This document shows, piece by piece, positions 1-8,160 of a DNA stretch of 64,000 bases. A model generated the notes under the pieces. It was not told the origin of the DNA. It searched no databases and worked only from the letters and a program-made list of their open reading frames with translations. Where the stretch lies: positions 186,001 through 250,000 of the forward strand of contig NZ_JAZGLW010000003.1 in NCBI RefSeq assembly GCF_036409155.1, in the 5' to 3' direction. Within the stretch, counting starts at the first letter, position 1. Each line of letters opens with the position of its first letter. A program made the position numbers and the translations under genes. The DNA comes from Mycobacterium sp. 050128. Its GTDB lineage: Bacteria > Actinomycetota > Actinomycetes > Mycobacteriales > Mycobacteriaceae.

Positions 1-916
1 GCAGATCGCCGACGCCGCGGGCCTCAACGAGCGTTACGTCCGGGAGTGGTTGGGCGGCATGACGACCGGACATGTCGTCGACTACGACCCGGGCACCGGA
101 ACCTACTCGCTGCCGGCCCATCGCGCGGCGGTGCTGACCCGTGCCGCCGGGCCCGACAACCTGGCTTTGGTGGCGATGTTCCTGCCGCAGCTCGGCGAGG
201 TGGAGCAGAAAATCATCGGCTGTTTCCGCGCGGGCGGCGGGCTGCCCTATAGCGAGTTTCCCCGCTTCCACGCGCTGATGGCCGAGCAGAGCGCCGCGGT
301 GTTCGACATCGCGCTGGTCGATGTCGTGCTGCCGTTGGTCGACGGCCTCCCGGACCGGCTGCGCTCCGGCGCCGACGTCGCCGATTTCGGGTGCGGCAGC
401 GGTCACGCGATCAACGTGATGGCAAAGGCCTTTCCGGCGAGCCGGTTCACCGGTATCGATTTCTCCGAGCAGGCCATCGCGACGGGTATCGCCGAGGCGG
501 CCAGCCTCGGCCTGACCAATGCGAGCTTCGAGGCCCACAACCTGACCGATCTGGACAAGACGGACGCCTACGACGTCATCACCGTCTTCGACGCGATCCA
601 CGACCAGGCGCAGCCGGCCCGGGTGCTGGAGAACATCCAACGCGCGCTGCGACCCGGCGGTGTGTTCTTGATGGCCGACATCAAGGCATCCAGCCGGCTC
701 GAGGAGAACGTCGACCTCCCGATGAGCACCTACCTCTATACCGTCTCGCTGATGCACTGCATGACGGTGTCGCTGGCGCTGGGCGGCGCCGGACTCGGTA
801 CGGCCTGGGGCACGCAGCTGGCCACCTCGATGCTCGTCGACGCCGGGTTCGACGACGTCCGGGTGCTCGAGATCGACTCCGACCCGATCAACAACTACTA
901 CATCGCCACGAAGTGA
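1..916 (+). CDS. SAM-dependent methyltransferase with N-terminal winged helix (5' truncated)
   Basis: The reading frame is open from base 2, so the start lies outside the window. The visible N-terminus ([18 protein letters not shown]) is the end of a winged-helix domain of the kind found before methyltransferase domains. A class I SAM-binding motif follows ([16 protein letters not shown]), with the acidic residue after beta-2 (GIDFSE) and a post-motif region ([12 protein letters not shown]). It resembles the mycobacterial Rv2258c family from recall. The methyl acceptor is unknown. An internal TTG at 50 is not the true start, because the homologous domain continues upstream of it. Confidence 0.85.
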   Translation, partial: QIADAAGLNERYVREWLGGMTTGHVVDYDPGTGTYSLPAHRAAVLTRAAGPDNLALVAMFLPQLGEVEQKIIGCFRAGGGLPYSEFPRFHALMAEQSAAVFDIALVDVVLPLVDGLPDRLRSGADVADFGCGSGHAINVMAKAFPASRFTGIDFSEQAIATGIAEAASLGLTNASFEAHNLTDLDKTDAYDVITVFDAIHDQAQPARVLENIQRALRPGGVFLMADIKASSRLEENVDLPMSTYLYTVSLMHCMTVSLALGGAGLGTAWGTQLATSMLVDAGFDDVRVLEIDSDPINNYYIATK

Positions 917-956
917 CCGTTAGTCGCTGATAGGCATTAACCTCTTGGCGGTGACC

Positions 957-1250
957 ATGCACCAGGACTACGACGCCATCCGCGCGGAGGAGATCCAACC
1001 GGGTGACAACATCGAGTTCCCTGCCGAGCACCCGGACGTGCAGTGGCGCGTCGAAGAGGAGAGGGCAACCAAGCCGCCTTCTAACGAGCCAGGCGTGCTG
1101 TGGTACATCGAGGAGCAGGTGGGCGAGGTGTTTCCCAGCCCGTTGGGTGATCTTTACAAATTCACGGTGAAGGCGGTGGGGGCGGCGGGCGTCGAAGTCG
1201 GTGTCCTCATCCGGGGCCATGTGCCCGTCCGCCGCTACCGGCGACGTTAG
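957..1250 (+). CDS. Small conserved-looking hypothetical protein
   Basis: A soluble protein of about 97 residues, acidic at first and ending in a basic tail (RRYRRR). It begins MHQDYDAIRAEEIQPGDNIEF and has no signal peptide or membrane span. The start may be ATG 957, GTG 951 or TTG 945; ATG is preferred by codon identity only, since no clear Shine-Dalgarno sequence precedes any of them. It lies 40 bp after the methyltransferase on the same strand and ends 16 bp before the beta-lactamase-fold gene. I do not recognise the family. It seems to be an addition to the usual Rv2258c-Rv2257c order. Confidence 0.6.
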   Translation: MHQDYDAIRAEEIQPGDNIEFPAEHPDVQWRVEEERATKPPSNEPGVLWYIEEQVGEVFPSPLGDLYKFTVKAVGAAGVEVGVLIRGHVPVRRYRRR

Positions 1251-1266
1251 TGACCCGCCCGATCTG

Positions 1267-2088
1267 ATGGCCGCTCTCGACGCGCTCGACGACTGGCCGG
1301 TGTCGGCTGCCGCCGCCGCGGTGGTCGGACCCGGCGGGGTGCTGGCCACGCACGGCGACACCGAGCGGGTGTTCACGCTGGCGTCGGTCACCAAGCCGGT
1401 GGTGGCCCGCGCCGCGCAGGTCGCGATCGAAGAGGGCGTCGTCGAGCTGGACACTCCGGCCGGCCCGCCCGGCGCGACGGTCCGGCATCTGCTGTCCCAC
1501 GCGTCGGGCCTGGCGATGCTGGACGGCCGGGTGCTGGCCAAGCCCGGCACCCGGCGCATGTATTCCAACTACGGCTTCGCCGTGCTGGCCGAGACTGTGG
1601 AGCGCGAGTCGGGCATCGACTTCAGCCGCTACCTCACCGAGGCGGTGTGCGAGCCGCTGAACATGGGCGCGACCCGGCTGGCCGGCGGCGCGGCGGAGGC
1701 CGGGTACGGGGCGACCTCGACGGTCGCGGATCTGGCGGCGTTCGCCGGCGACCTGTTGCGCCCGTCGACCGTGTCGGCCGAGATGCACGCCGAGGCGACG
1801 ACCGTGCAGTTTCCCGGCCTGGACGGGGTGCTGCCCGGCTACGGCGTGCAGCGGCCCAACGATTGGGGCCTGGGTTTCGAGATCCGGGACGGGAAATCGC
1901 CGCACTGGACCGGGGCGCGCAACTCGGCGCGAACCTACGGCCATTTCGGCCAAGCAGGCGGTTTCATCTGGGCAGATCCCGACGTGGACTTGGCGCTGGT
2001 GGTGCTCACGAACCGCGATTTCGGTGGCTGGGCGCTGGACTTGTGGCCGGCCCTCGCCGACGCGGTCCTACACCAATACATCAAATAG
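1267..2088 (+). CDS. Serine beta-lactamase/DD-peptidase fold protein
   Basis: 273 residues in the class C beta-lactamase family. The nucleophile motif SxxK is present as LASVTKP, the second motif YxN as YSNYGF, and the third as HFGQAGG (HxG). No signal peptide is seen, so the protein probably acts in the cytoplasm on an unknown ester or amide substrate rather than on peptidoglycan. Starts at 1201 (GTG) or 1219 (ATG) are possible, but they would overlap the upstream gene. ATG 1267 gives MAALDALDDWPV, close to the length and start of the Rv2257c family from recall. Confidence 0.8.
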   Translation: MAALDALDDWPVSAAAAAVVGPGGVLATHGDTERVFTLASVTKPVVARAAQVAIEEGVVELDTPAGPPGATVRHLLSHASGLAMLDGRVLAKPGTRRMYSNYGFAVLAETVERESGIDFSRYLTEAVCEPLNMGATRLAGGAAEAGYGATSTVADLAAFAGDLLRPSTVSAEMHAEATTVQFPGLDGVLPGYGVQRPNDWGLGFEIRDGKSPHWTGARNSARTYGHFGQAGGFIWADPDVDLALVVLTNRDFGGWALDLWPALADAVLHQYIK

Positions 2089-2215
2089 GCATCGAGCACT
2101 AGCGCAACACGGGTATCACAGGGCACAATAGACACGCACGAAACAAAATATCTGTTTGTCGGGTTCGCCAGGTCGTTGGGGAAGACGTCCCTCGTGGAAC
2201 CGAAGGAGCAGGTAT

Positions 2216-2728
2216 ATGCGTGCGTCGAATCAATTCGCCGACGTGACGGCAGGTGTGGTGTACATCCATGCCTCGCCCGCGGCGGTATGCCCGCATGTTG
2301 AGTGGGCGTTGTCGTCGACCCTGCAGTCCAAGGCCAACCTGGTCTGGACACCGCAGCCGGCGATGCCAGGACAGCTGCGTGCTGTCACCAACTGGGTCGG
2401 TCCGGTGGGTACCGGTGCCCGGTTGGCCAACGCGCTGCGGTCCTGGTCAGTGCTGCGGTTCGAGGTCACCGAGGACCCGAGCCCTGGCGTCGACGGCCAC
2501 CGCTTCAGCCACACGCCGCAACTGGGCTTGTGGACCGGGGCGATGAGCGCCAACGGCGACATCATGGTCGGGGAGATGCGGCTGCGGTCGATGATGGCGC
2601 AGGGTGCCGACACGCTGGCCGCCGAGCTGGACTCGGTGCTGGGCACCGCGTGGGACGAGGCGCTCGAGGTCTACCGCGACGGCGGCGACGCCGGCGAAGT
2701 CACCTGGCTCAACCGGGGCGTCGGCTAA
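2216..2728 (+). CDS. DUF3145 family protein
   Basis: 170 residues. Sequence such as GVVYIHASPAAVCPHVEWAL and a C-terminal WLNRGVG matches the actinobacterial DUF3145 family (Rv2256c-like, from recall). No membrane segment or signal peptide is seen, and function is unknown. ATG 2216 follows a good AAGGAG ribosome site at 2202-2207. The longer frame from 2156 begins with low-complexity arginine-rich residues unlike the family. The gene ends just before a 38-bp tandem repeat array and faces the secreted-protein gene at 2879. Confidence 0.85.
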   Translation: MRASNQFADVTAGVVYIHASPAAVCPHVEWALSSTLQSKANLVWTPQPAMPGQLRAVTNWVGPVGTGARLANALRSWSVLRFEVTEDPSPGVDGHRFSHTPQLGLWTGAMSANGDIMVGEMRLRSMMAQGADTLAAELDSVLGTAWDEALEVYRDGGDAGEVTWLNRGVG

Positions 2729-2733
2729 ACGCC

Positions 2734-2873
2734 CGGCGGGTTCGGTCGGCGAGTACGCCCGGCTTAACGACCGGCGGGTTCGGTCGGCGGGTACGCCCGG
2801 CTTAACGACCGGCGGGTTCGGTCGGCGGGTACGCCCGGCTTAACGACCGGCGGGTTCGGTCGGCGGGTACGCC
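2734..2873. repeat. 38-bp tandem repeat, 3.7 copies
   Basis: Units begin at 2734, 2772, 2810 and 2848. The first has one base change (GAGTACG for GGGTACG) and the last is cut at 26 bases. Each contains TTCGGTCGGCGGGTACGCCC, with a short CGGG-TACG-CCCG hairpin, and TTAACGAC. The array fills the whole space between two convergent stop codons. It is of the MIRU/VNTR type and copy number could vary between strains. Confidence 0.95.
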
Positions 2874-2878
2874 ACCGT

Positions 2879-3379
2879 TTAGGCGGGGGCGGCAGATACC
2901 GGCATGTCGACGTTGCCGTGACACGCTCCGCTGGTGATGTCGGTGTGAAAGACACCGGACAGTGTCCCGTCGGCGCCGGGTGTGAAGGCGACAACCGATT
3001 TAGCCGGGTCGTATTCGATTGTCCCGTCGGGCAATTGGCAGTCCCATTGCCAGGTTGTGGTGCGCACCCACTGAGACCCGTTCCAGGTGTAGGTGATCGG
3101 GCGCGGGATATACGGATTCTTTGGTGGCGGCGCGTCATACACCGTGGCGACACAGGTCCCGGTTGAGCAGCTGGACCTGAAGCCGTAGTCGACGACGCTG
3201 TTGCCTTCCGGTTTTCCCGCGGCAACGCTGGTGCCCGTCTTGGCGGTGCCGGCGAAGGTCACCTGATACTTGCCGTTCCACACGGGATCGGCCGCGAAAG
3301 CCGAGGGCGCAAGCCACAGCGAGCCGCCCAACGACATGACCGTTATGGCGACAAGCGCCGTGTTGCGATGTCCCGACAT
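2879..3379 (-). CDS. Secreted hypothetical protein (Rv2253-like)
   Basis: 166 residues with a Sec signal peptide (basic MSGHRN, hydrophobic TALVAITVMSLGG, cleavage after APSAFA). The mature part begins DPVWNGKYQVTF and has four cysteines (SSCSTGTC, WQWDC, SGACHG) suited to two disulphides in a small beta-rich extracellular domain. It lies 67 bp downstream of the lipid kinase gene on the same strand and could be cotranscribed. Function is unknown. The family resemblance to Rv2253 is from recall of gene order and length. Confidence 0.8.
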   Translation of the reverse strand: MSGHRNTALVAITVMSLGGSLWLAPSAFAADPVWNGKYQVTFAGTAKTGTSVAAGKPEGNSVVDYGFRSSCSTGTCVATVYDAPPPKNPYIPRPITYTWNGSQWVRTTTWQWDCQLPDGTIEYDPAKSVVAFTPGADGTLSGVFHTDITSGACHGNVDMPVSAAPA

Positions 3380-3446
3380 CGTTCCTCCCAGGGCAGCGCT
3401 CCCACGGCGCGTGTCTGCCCTGATGTCGCGTTTGTCGCGCGAGTTG

Positions 3447-4376
3447 TTACACGACTGGGCGCAGGATCTGCAGTGCGCCAGGCACCGCGGAGAGTTCGGC
3501 GGGCAGCGGGCACGCGTAGTCGCCGTCGGCGTAGACGTTGATGCCGGGGCTTTCGACGTGGATCGTTTTCGCGCGCGCCGTGGTGACCTCGTCGAGCTGG
3601 ACGTGGGTCCCCTTCAACACGGTGGGGAACAGCCGGACGAATTTCGTCCGGGATGCGGTGTGCGCCATCGTGATGTCGAGCAGGCCGTCGGTGTAATCCG
3701 CGTCCGGGCAGATCAGCAGGCCCCCGCCGTAGCTTCGGGTATTGCCGAAGGCCGCCAGCGTGATGTCGGCGTCGATCTCCTTCGTGCCGTCGAGCACCAT
3801 GCGGAATGGCAACATCCGCAGTTGGGTCAGCTCGGCGAGCATCGCGACGTAGTAGCGCAGCCGCCCGTGCGGCCAGCTCATCCGGTTGGCGCGATCGGTG
3901 ACCAGGGAATCGAAGCCGGCGGCCGCCACGGTGCCGAACCACTTGGCCTCTATTGTGCGGCCGTTGCCGCACTGGATGCGGCCCAGGTCGATGGTCTGGG
4001 TCCAGCCGTCGACGACGATGTCCGCGGCGGCCTCGGGATCCTTTGTGGGGATGCCGAATTCGCGGGCGTGGTCGTTGCCGGTGCCCGCCGGGATGATGCC
4101 CAGTGGAATGTCGGTGCCCGCCAACACTTGCAGCGCGTTGGAGATGACGCCGTCGCCACCGGTCGCCACCAGCGCGTCGGTGCCGCGTTCGATGGCCGCG
4201 GCGGCGAGATGGCGGGCGTCTTCGGCGTCGTCGCCGATGATCTCGTTGACTTCGACACCGCGGGCATGCAGTCGCGCGATGGCGGTCTGCGCCACGTGCA
4301 CGGCGGTGCCATGCCCCGAGAGGGGATTGGTCAGCGCGGTCACCTTGGCGATCTCACGCCGGCGCAGCTGGTTCAC
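3447..4376 (-). CDS. Diacylglycerol/lipid kinase (DAGK catalytic domain)
   Basis: 309 residues. The DAGK nucleotide-binding features are visible: KVTALTNPLSGHG near the N-terminus, then the glycine-rich GGDGVISNALQVL and GIIPAGTGNDHAREFGIP. Such enzymes phosphorylate diacylglycerol or related lipids with ATP. The Rv2252 homologue is linked in the literature I recall to phosphatidylinositol mannoside metabolism. GTG 4376 is chosen because it overlaps the upstream stop by four bases (GTGA) and gives the expected start VNQLRRREIAKV. The longer frame reaching 4655 is out-of-frame sequence of the oxidase gene. Confidence 0.88.
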   Translation of the reverse strand: MNQLRRREIAKVTALTNPLSGHGTAVHVAQTAIARLHARGVEVNEIIGDDAEDARHLAAAAIERGTDALVATGGDGVISNALQVLAGTDIPLGIIPAGTGNDHAREFGIPTKDPEAAADIVVDGWTQTIDLGRIQCGNGRTIEAKWFGTVAAAGFDSLVTDRANRMSWPHGRLRYYVAMLAELTQLRMLPFRMVLDGTKEIDADITLAAFGNTRSYGGGLLICPDADYTDGLLDITMAHTASRTKFVRLFPTVLKGTHVQLDEVTTARAKTIHVESPGINVYADGDYACPLPAELSAVPGALQILRPVV

Positions 4377-5989
4377 GGAATCAGCTTGCCGGGATTGAGG
4401 ATTCCCGCCGGATCCAGCGTGGCCTTGACCGCACGCAACACCTGCACGCCGAGGTCGCCGACCTCGTCGCGCATCCAGGGCCGGTGATCGGCACCGACGG
4501 CATGGTGATGGGTGATGGTGCCACCGGCGGCGATGATCGCGTCCGATGCGGCCTTTTTGGCGGCCTGCCACTGCTCGATCGGATTGCCCCGCTGCCCGGC
4601 GACGACGGTGAAGTACAACGATGCGCCGGTGGGGTACACGTGCGAAATGTGGCACATCACCAGTGCCGGTGTCCCGCTTTCGGCCAACGCGGTGGTCAGT
4701 GCCTCGGTGACGGCGGCCTTGAGGGCGCCGATGTTGGACCAGTCGGTGGCGGTCTCCAGCGTCTCGCAGAGTGCGCCCGCGGCGAGCAGCGAGTCGCGCA
4801 GGTATGGCGCGCCGAACCGGCCGCGCTCCCAGGCCTGCGCGGGACCCTCGCCCAACGACGTGCCGCCCTTTTCCGCCAGCAATTCGCGGGTTTCGGCGTG
4901 CCGACTCTCGACGTGTTCCTTGGTGCCCTCGAAGACCGTGATGCCCAGGCAGCCGCCGGTGATCTGGTTCTCGCCGATCGACTCGGTGGTAGCCAGGTTG
5001 ACTCCGGTCTCGGCCTCGTCGGAAAGCCGAATCACGGTGGGGCCGGTCGCATTTTGGGCGACCGCCCGTAAAGCGGCCGCTCCGGTCGCGAAGTCGGGGA
5101 ACGACCAGGCTTCGTAGCTGACGGCCTCCGGTACCGGATGCACCCGCAGCCGCACCTGGGTGATAACGCCGAAGGTGCCCTCCGACCCGATCAGCAGCTG
5201 ACGCAGATCGGGTCCGGCCGCCGACTCCGGTCCGCGGCCCAGGTCCAGCGTTCCGGCTGGAGTGATCACCCGCAGCCCGCGCACCATGTCGTTGAAGCGG
5301 CCGTAGCCGGCCGAGTCCTGACCAGAGGAGCGGGTCGCGGCGAAGCCGCCGATGGTGGCGAATTGGAAGCTCTGCGGGAAATGCCCGAGCGAGAAGCCGC
5401 GTTCGCCGAGCAGGCGTTCGGCGTCGGGACCGGTGAGGCCCGCCCCGAGGACGGCCTGCCCGGACTCCTCGTCGAGCGAGACGAGTTGGTCGAAGCGACG
5501 CAGGTCGAGTGAGATCACGGCGGTGAAGTCGCCGCGAATGGGGTCGAGGCCGCCGACCACGCTGGTGCCGCCGCCGAACGGGACCACGGCGATGCCGCGC
5601 TCGGAGCAGTAACGCAGAATTTTCAGGACGGTCTCGTCGTCACCGGGCAGCAGAATGGCGTCCGGCGCATCTTGAGCTGCGGCTTTTCGCTTCAGCAGGT
5701 CGAGGGTGGACTTGCCGCCGGCGTGCAGCAGCCGATCGCGATCGTCGGTGCGGCAATACTGGGCGCCGACGATCCCCGCGAGCGCATCGCGATCCTGCGT
5801 CGGCAGCGCGGACGGACGCAGCTGCACCTGATCGGGGCCGAGTTCGGCTTGATTCGAATCTTCTAGGCCGACAGCCTGGTTCAGCAGCGACCGAACGCCG
5901 TCCGAGAGCGGTTTGGCGCTAGCGGGATCTCCCCACGCGTTCCATTTCATCGGCGGAAGGAGTTGCTCGGTCCCAAGATCATGCGTCAT
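4373..5989 (-). CDS. FAD-linked oxidase, alkylglycerone-phosphate synthase-like
   Basis: 538 residues. The FAD_binding_4 (PP-loop) domain shows VVPFGGGTSVVGGLDP and a flavin-site segment GGFAATRSSGQDSAGYGRFND. The C-terminal half, with TITHHHAVGADHRPWM, matches the vanillyl-alcohol-oxidase/AgpS fold. It is Rv2251-like from recall. The likely substrate is an acyl- or alkyl-dihydroxyacetone phosphate or glycolate-type molecule, which fits its coupling to the lipid kinase. A start at 5950 (MKWNAWGDP) would give 525 residues and is well preceded by GGCGGAAGGAG. The gene is divergent from the TetR gene, only 17 bp away. Confidence 0.85.
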   Translation of the reverse strand: MTHDLGTEQLLPPMKWNAWGDPASAKPLSDGVRSLLNQAVGLEDSNQAELGPDQVQLRPSALPTQDRDALAGIVGAQYCRTDDRDRLLHAGGKSTLDLLKRKAAAQDAPDAILLPGDDETVLKILRYCSERGIAVVPFGGGTSVVGGLDPIRGDFTAVISLDLRRFDQLVSLDEESGQAVLGAGLTGPDAERLLGERGFSLGHFPQSFQFATIGGFAATRSSGQDSAGYGRFNDMVRGLRVITPAGTLDLGRGPESAAGPDLRQLLIGSEGTFGVITQVRLRVHPVPEAVSYEAWSFPDFATGAAALRAVAQNATGPTVIRLSDEAETGVNLATTESIGENQITGGCLGITVFEGTKEHVESRHAETRELLAEKGGTSLGEGPAQAWERGRFGAPYLRDSLLAAGALCETLETATDWSNIGALKAAVTEALTTALAESGTPALVMCHISHVYPTGASLYFTVVAGQRGNPIEQWQAAKKAASDAIIAAGGTITHHHAVGADHRPWMRDEVGDLGVQVLRAVKATLDPAGILNPGKLIP

Positions 5990-6027
5990 GCGTTACAGTA
6001 TTACACATGCTGTCAATCAGTAACGCA
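5989..6027. promoter_or_regulatory. Overlapping divergent promoter and inverted repeat (FAD oxidase / TetR)
   Basis: An 8-base inverted repeat TGCGTTAC (5989-5996) / GTAACGCA (6020-6027) spans the 17-bp gap and the start of the TetR gene. Between them TACAGTA (5994-6000) reads as a TANNNT -10 box on both strands: TACAGT 7 bases before the TetR ATG, and TACTGT 5 bases before the oxidase ATG. Both genes may therefore be nearly leaderless and share one promoter core that TetR could block. This is inference from the sequence. Confidence 0.55.
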
Positions 6028-6576
6028 GGTTTGGATGTGGCCGACCGGATCCTCGCGGCGGCCGCCAGCTGTGTGGTCGATTTCGGGGTCGACCGGGTGA
6101 CCCTCGCCGAAATCGCCCGGCGCGCGGGTGTGAGCCGGCCGACCGTGTACCGCCGTTGGCCGGACACGCCCGCGGTGGTGGCCGCGCTGCTGACCCAACG
6201 GATCACCGGTGTGATGCAAGAAGCGCCGCTGCTGGGAGAAGACCGTGAATCGCTGGTGCGCCAGATTGTTTCGGTGGCCAATCTGCTGCGCCGCGACGAG
6301 CTGATCATGTCGGTGATGCACTCGCACCTGGCGCCGATCTACATCACCGAGCGGCTCGGCGAAAGCCAGCAGATGCTGATCGGCGCGCTTGCCGACCGGT
6401 TGCGGGTGGCCCAGCGCCACGGCAGTGTGCGCGCGGGCGATCCGCTGCAGATGGCCACCATGGTGTTGCTGATCGCGCAGTCGACGATTCAGTCCGAGCG
6501 GATCGTGCGTCCGATTCTCGATGCCGATGCGCTGGCCGTCGAACTCACTCATTCGCTGAACGGATACCTGTCCTGA
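6007..6576 (+). CDS. TetR family transcriptional regulator
   Basis: 189 residues. The N-terminal helix-turn-helix reads VTLAEIARRAGVSRPTVYRRW. The C-terminal ligand domain has no recognised signature. It is Rv2250c-like from gene order. The stop overlaps the glpD start by one base (TGATG), so regulator and enzyme are translationally coupled. The inverted repeat at 5989-6027 is the natural candidate operator and would control both divergent units. If ATG 6007 is right, half the operator lies inside the coding sequence; TTG 6031 is an alternative start. Confidence 0.88.
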   Translation: MLSISNAGLDVADRILAAAASCVVDFGVDRVTLAEIARRAGVSRPTVYRRWPDTPAVVAALLTQRITGVMQEAPLLGEDRESLVRQIVSVANLLRRDELIMSVMHSHLAPIYITERLGESQQMLIGALADRLRVAQRHGSVRAGDPLQMATMVLLIAQSTIQSERIVRPILDADALAVELTHSLNGYLS

Positions 6577-8111
6577 TGACCGCTTTGAATGCTGCACGTC
6601 GTACCGCCGACCTGAGCGCACTGGCCGACGGCGCGCCGCTGGACGTGCTCGTGATCGGCGGCGGCATCACCGGGGCCGGAATCGCGCTGGACGCCGCGTC
6701 GCGCGGCCTGCGGGTGGCGCTGGTGGACAAACACGATCTGGCATTCGGCACCAGCCGCTGGAGCTCGAAACTGGTCCACGGTGGTCTGCGCTACCTGGCG
6801 ACCGGGAATGTGGGCATCGCTCGGCGCAGCGCCATCGAACGCGGAATCCTGATGACGCACAACGCCCCTCATCTCGTGCACGCGATGCCGCAACTGGTGC
6901 CGTTGCTGCCGTCCATGAGTCACCCGAAGCGTGCGCTGGTGCGTGCGGGATTTTTGGCCGGTGACGCGTTGCGTGCGCTGGCGGGAACGCCGTCGTCGAC
7001 CTTGCCGCGCTCGCGCCGGGTGTCCGCCCAGCGGGTGGCCGAGATGGCGCCCACGGTGCGTCGCGAGGGTCTCGACGGTGGACTGCTGGCCTACGACGGG
7101 CAGTTGATCGACGATGCGCGCCTGGTCACGGCGGTGGCACGGACCGCGGCTCAGCACGGCGCCCGGATCCTCACCTACGTCGCGGCATCCGAGGCCACCG
7201 GCACGTCCGCGCGGCTGACCGATCAGCGCACCGATCAGTCGTTCGACGTGTCCGCCCGCGCGGTGATCAATGCGGCCGGGGTGTGGGCGGCCGACATCGA
7301 CGGCTCACTGCGCCTGCGGCCCAGTCGTGGGACGCATTTGGTCTTCGACGCCGATGCTTTCGGGAATCCGGCTGCGGCGCTGACGATTCCGATTCCCGGC
7401 GAGCTCAATCGCTTCGTGTTCGCGATGCCCGAGCAACTGGGCCGGGTTTACCTCGGGCTCACCGATGAAGCCGCGCCGGGCCCGATTCCCGATGTGCCGG
7501 AGCCGTCTGCCGGTGAGGTCGAATTCCTGCTCGACACGGTGAACACCGCCGTGGGGACCGCGCTGCAGGCCGCCGACGTGATCGGCGCGTACGCCGGCCT
7601 GCGGCCGCTGATCGACACCGGGGAGGGCCGCACCGCCGACGTGTCGCGCGAGCACGCCGTCGTCGAGTCGCCCTCCGGGGTGATCAGCGTGATCGGCGGC
7701 AAGCTGACCGAATACCGCTTCATGGCCGAGGACGTCCTGGACCGCGCCGTCAGCCTGCGGCATCTAGCGGCCGCCACCTGCCGGACCCACAATCTGCCGC
7801 TGATCGGGGCGCCATCCAACCCCGGGCCGGTCGCGGGTTCGCCGGACGGGCTGCCCGCCTCGCTGATCGCCCGCTACGGCGCCGAGGCGCCCACCGTCGT
7901 CGCGACCGCCACCTGCGGGCGCCCGACCGAACCCGTCGCCGAGGGCATCGACGTGACCCGCGCGGAGTTCGAATACGCCGTCACCCACGAGTGCGCGCTC
8001 GACGTCGACGACATCCTCGACCGCCGAACCCGGATCGGCCTGGTGCCCCGCGATCGCGAGCGGGTAGTGGCCGTGGCGGCGGAGTTCCTCGCGGGGGTCG
8101 CCGGCAGCTAG
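6576..8111 (+). CDS. glpD: Glycerol-3-phosphate dehydrogenase (FAD)
   Basis: 511 residues. It has an N-terminal FAD Rossmann motif (VLVIGGGITGAGIALDAASR), the GlpD signature region (FGTSRWSSKLVHGGLRYL) and a C-terminal DAO_C domain (GRPTEPVAEGIDVTRAEFEYA). It oxidises sn-glycerol 3-phosphate to dihydroxyacetone phosphate at the membrane and passes electrons to quinone. It matches the glpD1 position in M. tuberculosis gene order (Rv2249c, from recall). The start overlaps the TetR stop by one base, so local control by that regulator is likely. Confidence 0.93.
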   Translation: MTALNAARRTADLSALADGAPLDVLVIGGGITGAGIALDAASRGLRVALVDKHDLAFGTSRWSSKLVHGGLRYLATGNVGIARRSAIERGILMTHNAPHLVHAMPQLVPLLPSMSHPKRALVRAGFLAGDALRALAGTPSSTLPRSRRVSAQRVAEMAPTVRREGLDGGLLAYDGQLIDDARLVTAVARTAAQHGARILTYVAASEATGTSARLTDQRTDQSFDVSARAVINAAGVWAADIDGSLRLRPSRGTHLVFDADAFGNPAAALTIPIPGELNRFVFAMPEQLGRVYLGLTDEAAPGPIPDVPEPSAGEVEFLLDTVNTAVGTALQAADVIGAYAGLRPLIDTGEGRTADVSREHAVVESPSGVISVIGGKLTEYRFMAEDVLDRAVSLRHLAAATCRTHNLPLIGAPSNPGPVAGSPDGLPASLIARYGAEAPTVVATATCGRPTEPVAEGIDVTRAEFEYAVTHECALDVDDILDRRTRIGLVPRDRERVVAVAAEFLAGVAGS

Positions 8112-8133
8112 CCAACTCTCGAATATGACATGA

Positions 8134-8160
8134 GCTATCATTTCATAGTGGCTATCATAT
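8134..8160 (+). promoter_or_regulatory. Direct repeat over a -10 box before the FAD monooxygenase
   Basis: GCTATCAT occurs at 8134-8141 and 8151-8158, 17 bp apart, within an AT-rich segment that is also bounded by ATATGA (8123) and TCATAT (8155). The first copy contains TATCAT (8136-8141), a TANNNT -10 exactly six bases before GTG 8148. This is the spacing of a leaderless mycobacterial promoter, and no Shine-Dalgarno sequence is visible. A regulator binding the repeats would cover the -10 and the start. No regulator gene lies next to it on this side. Confidence 0.5.

Noticed and set aside
3270..4487. 405-residue plus-strand frame
   Set aside because: It is antisense to the secreted protein and the lipid kinase, with no ribosome site or recognisable domain.
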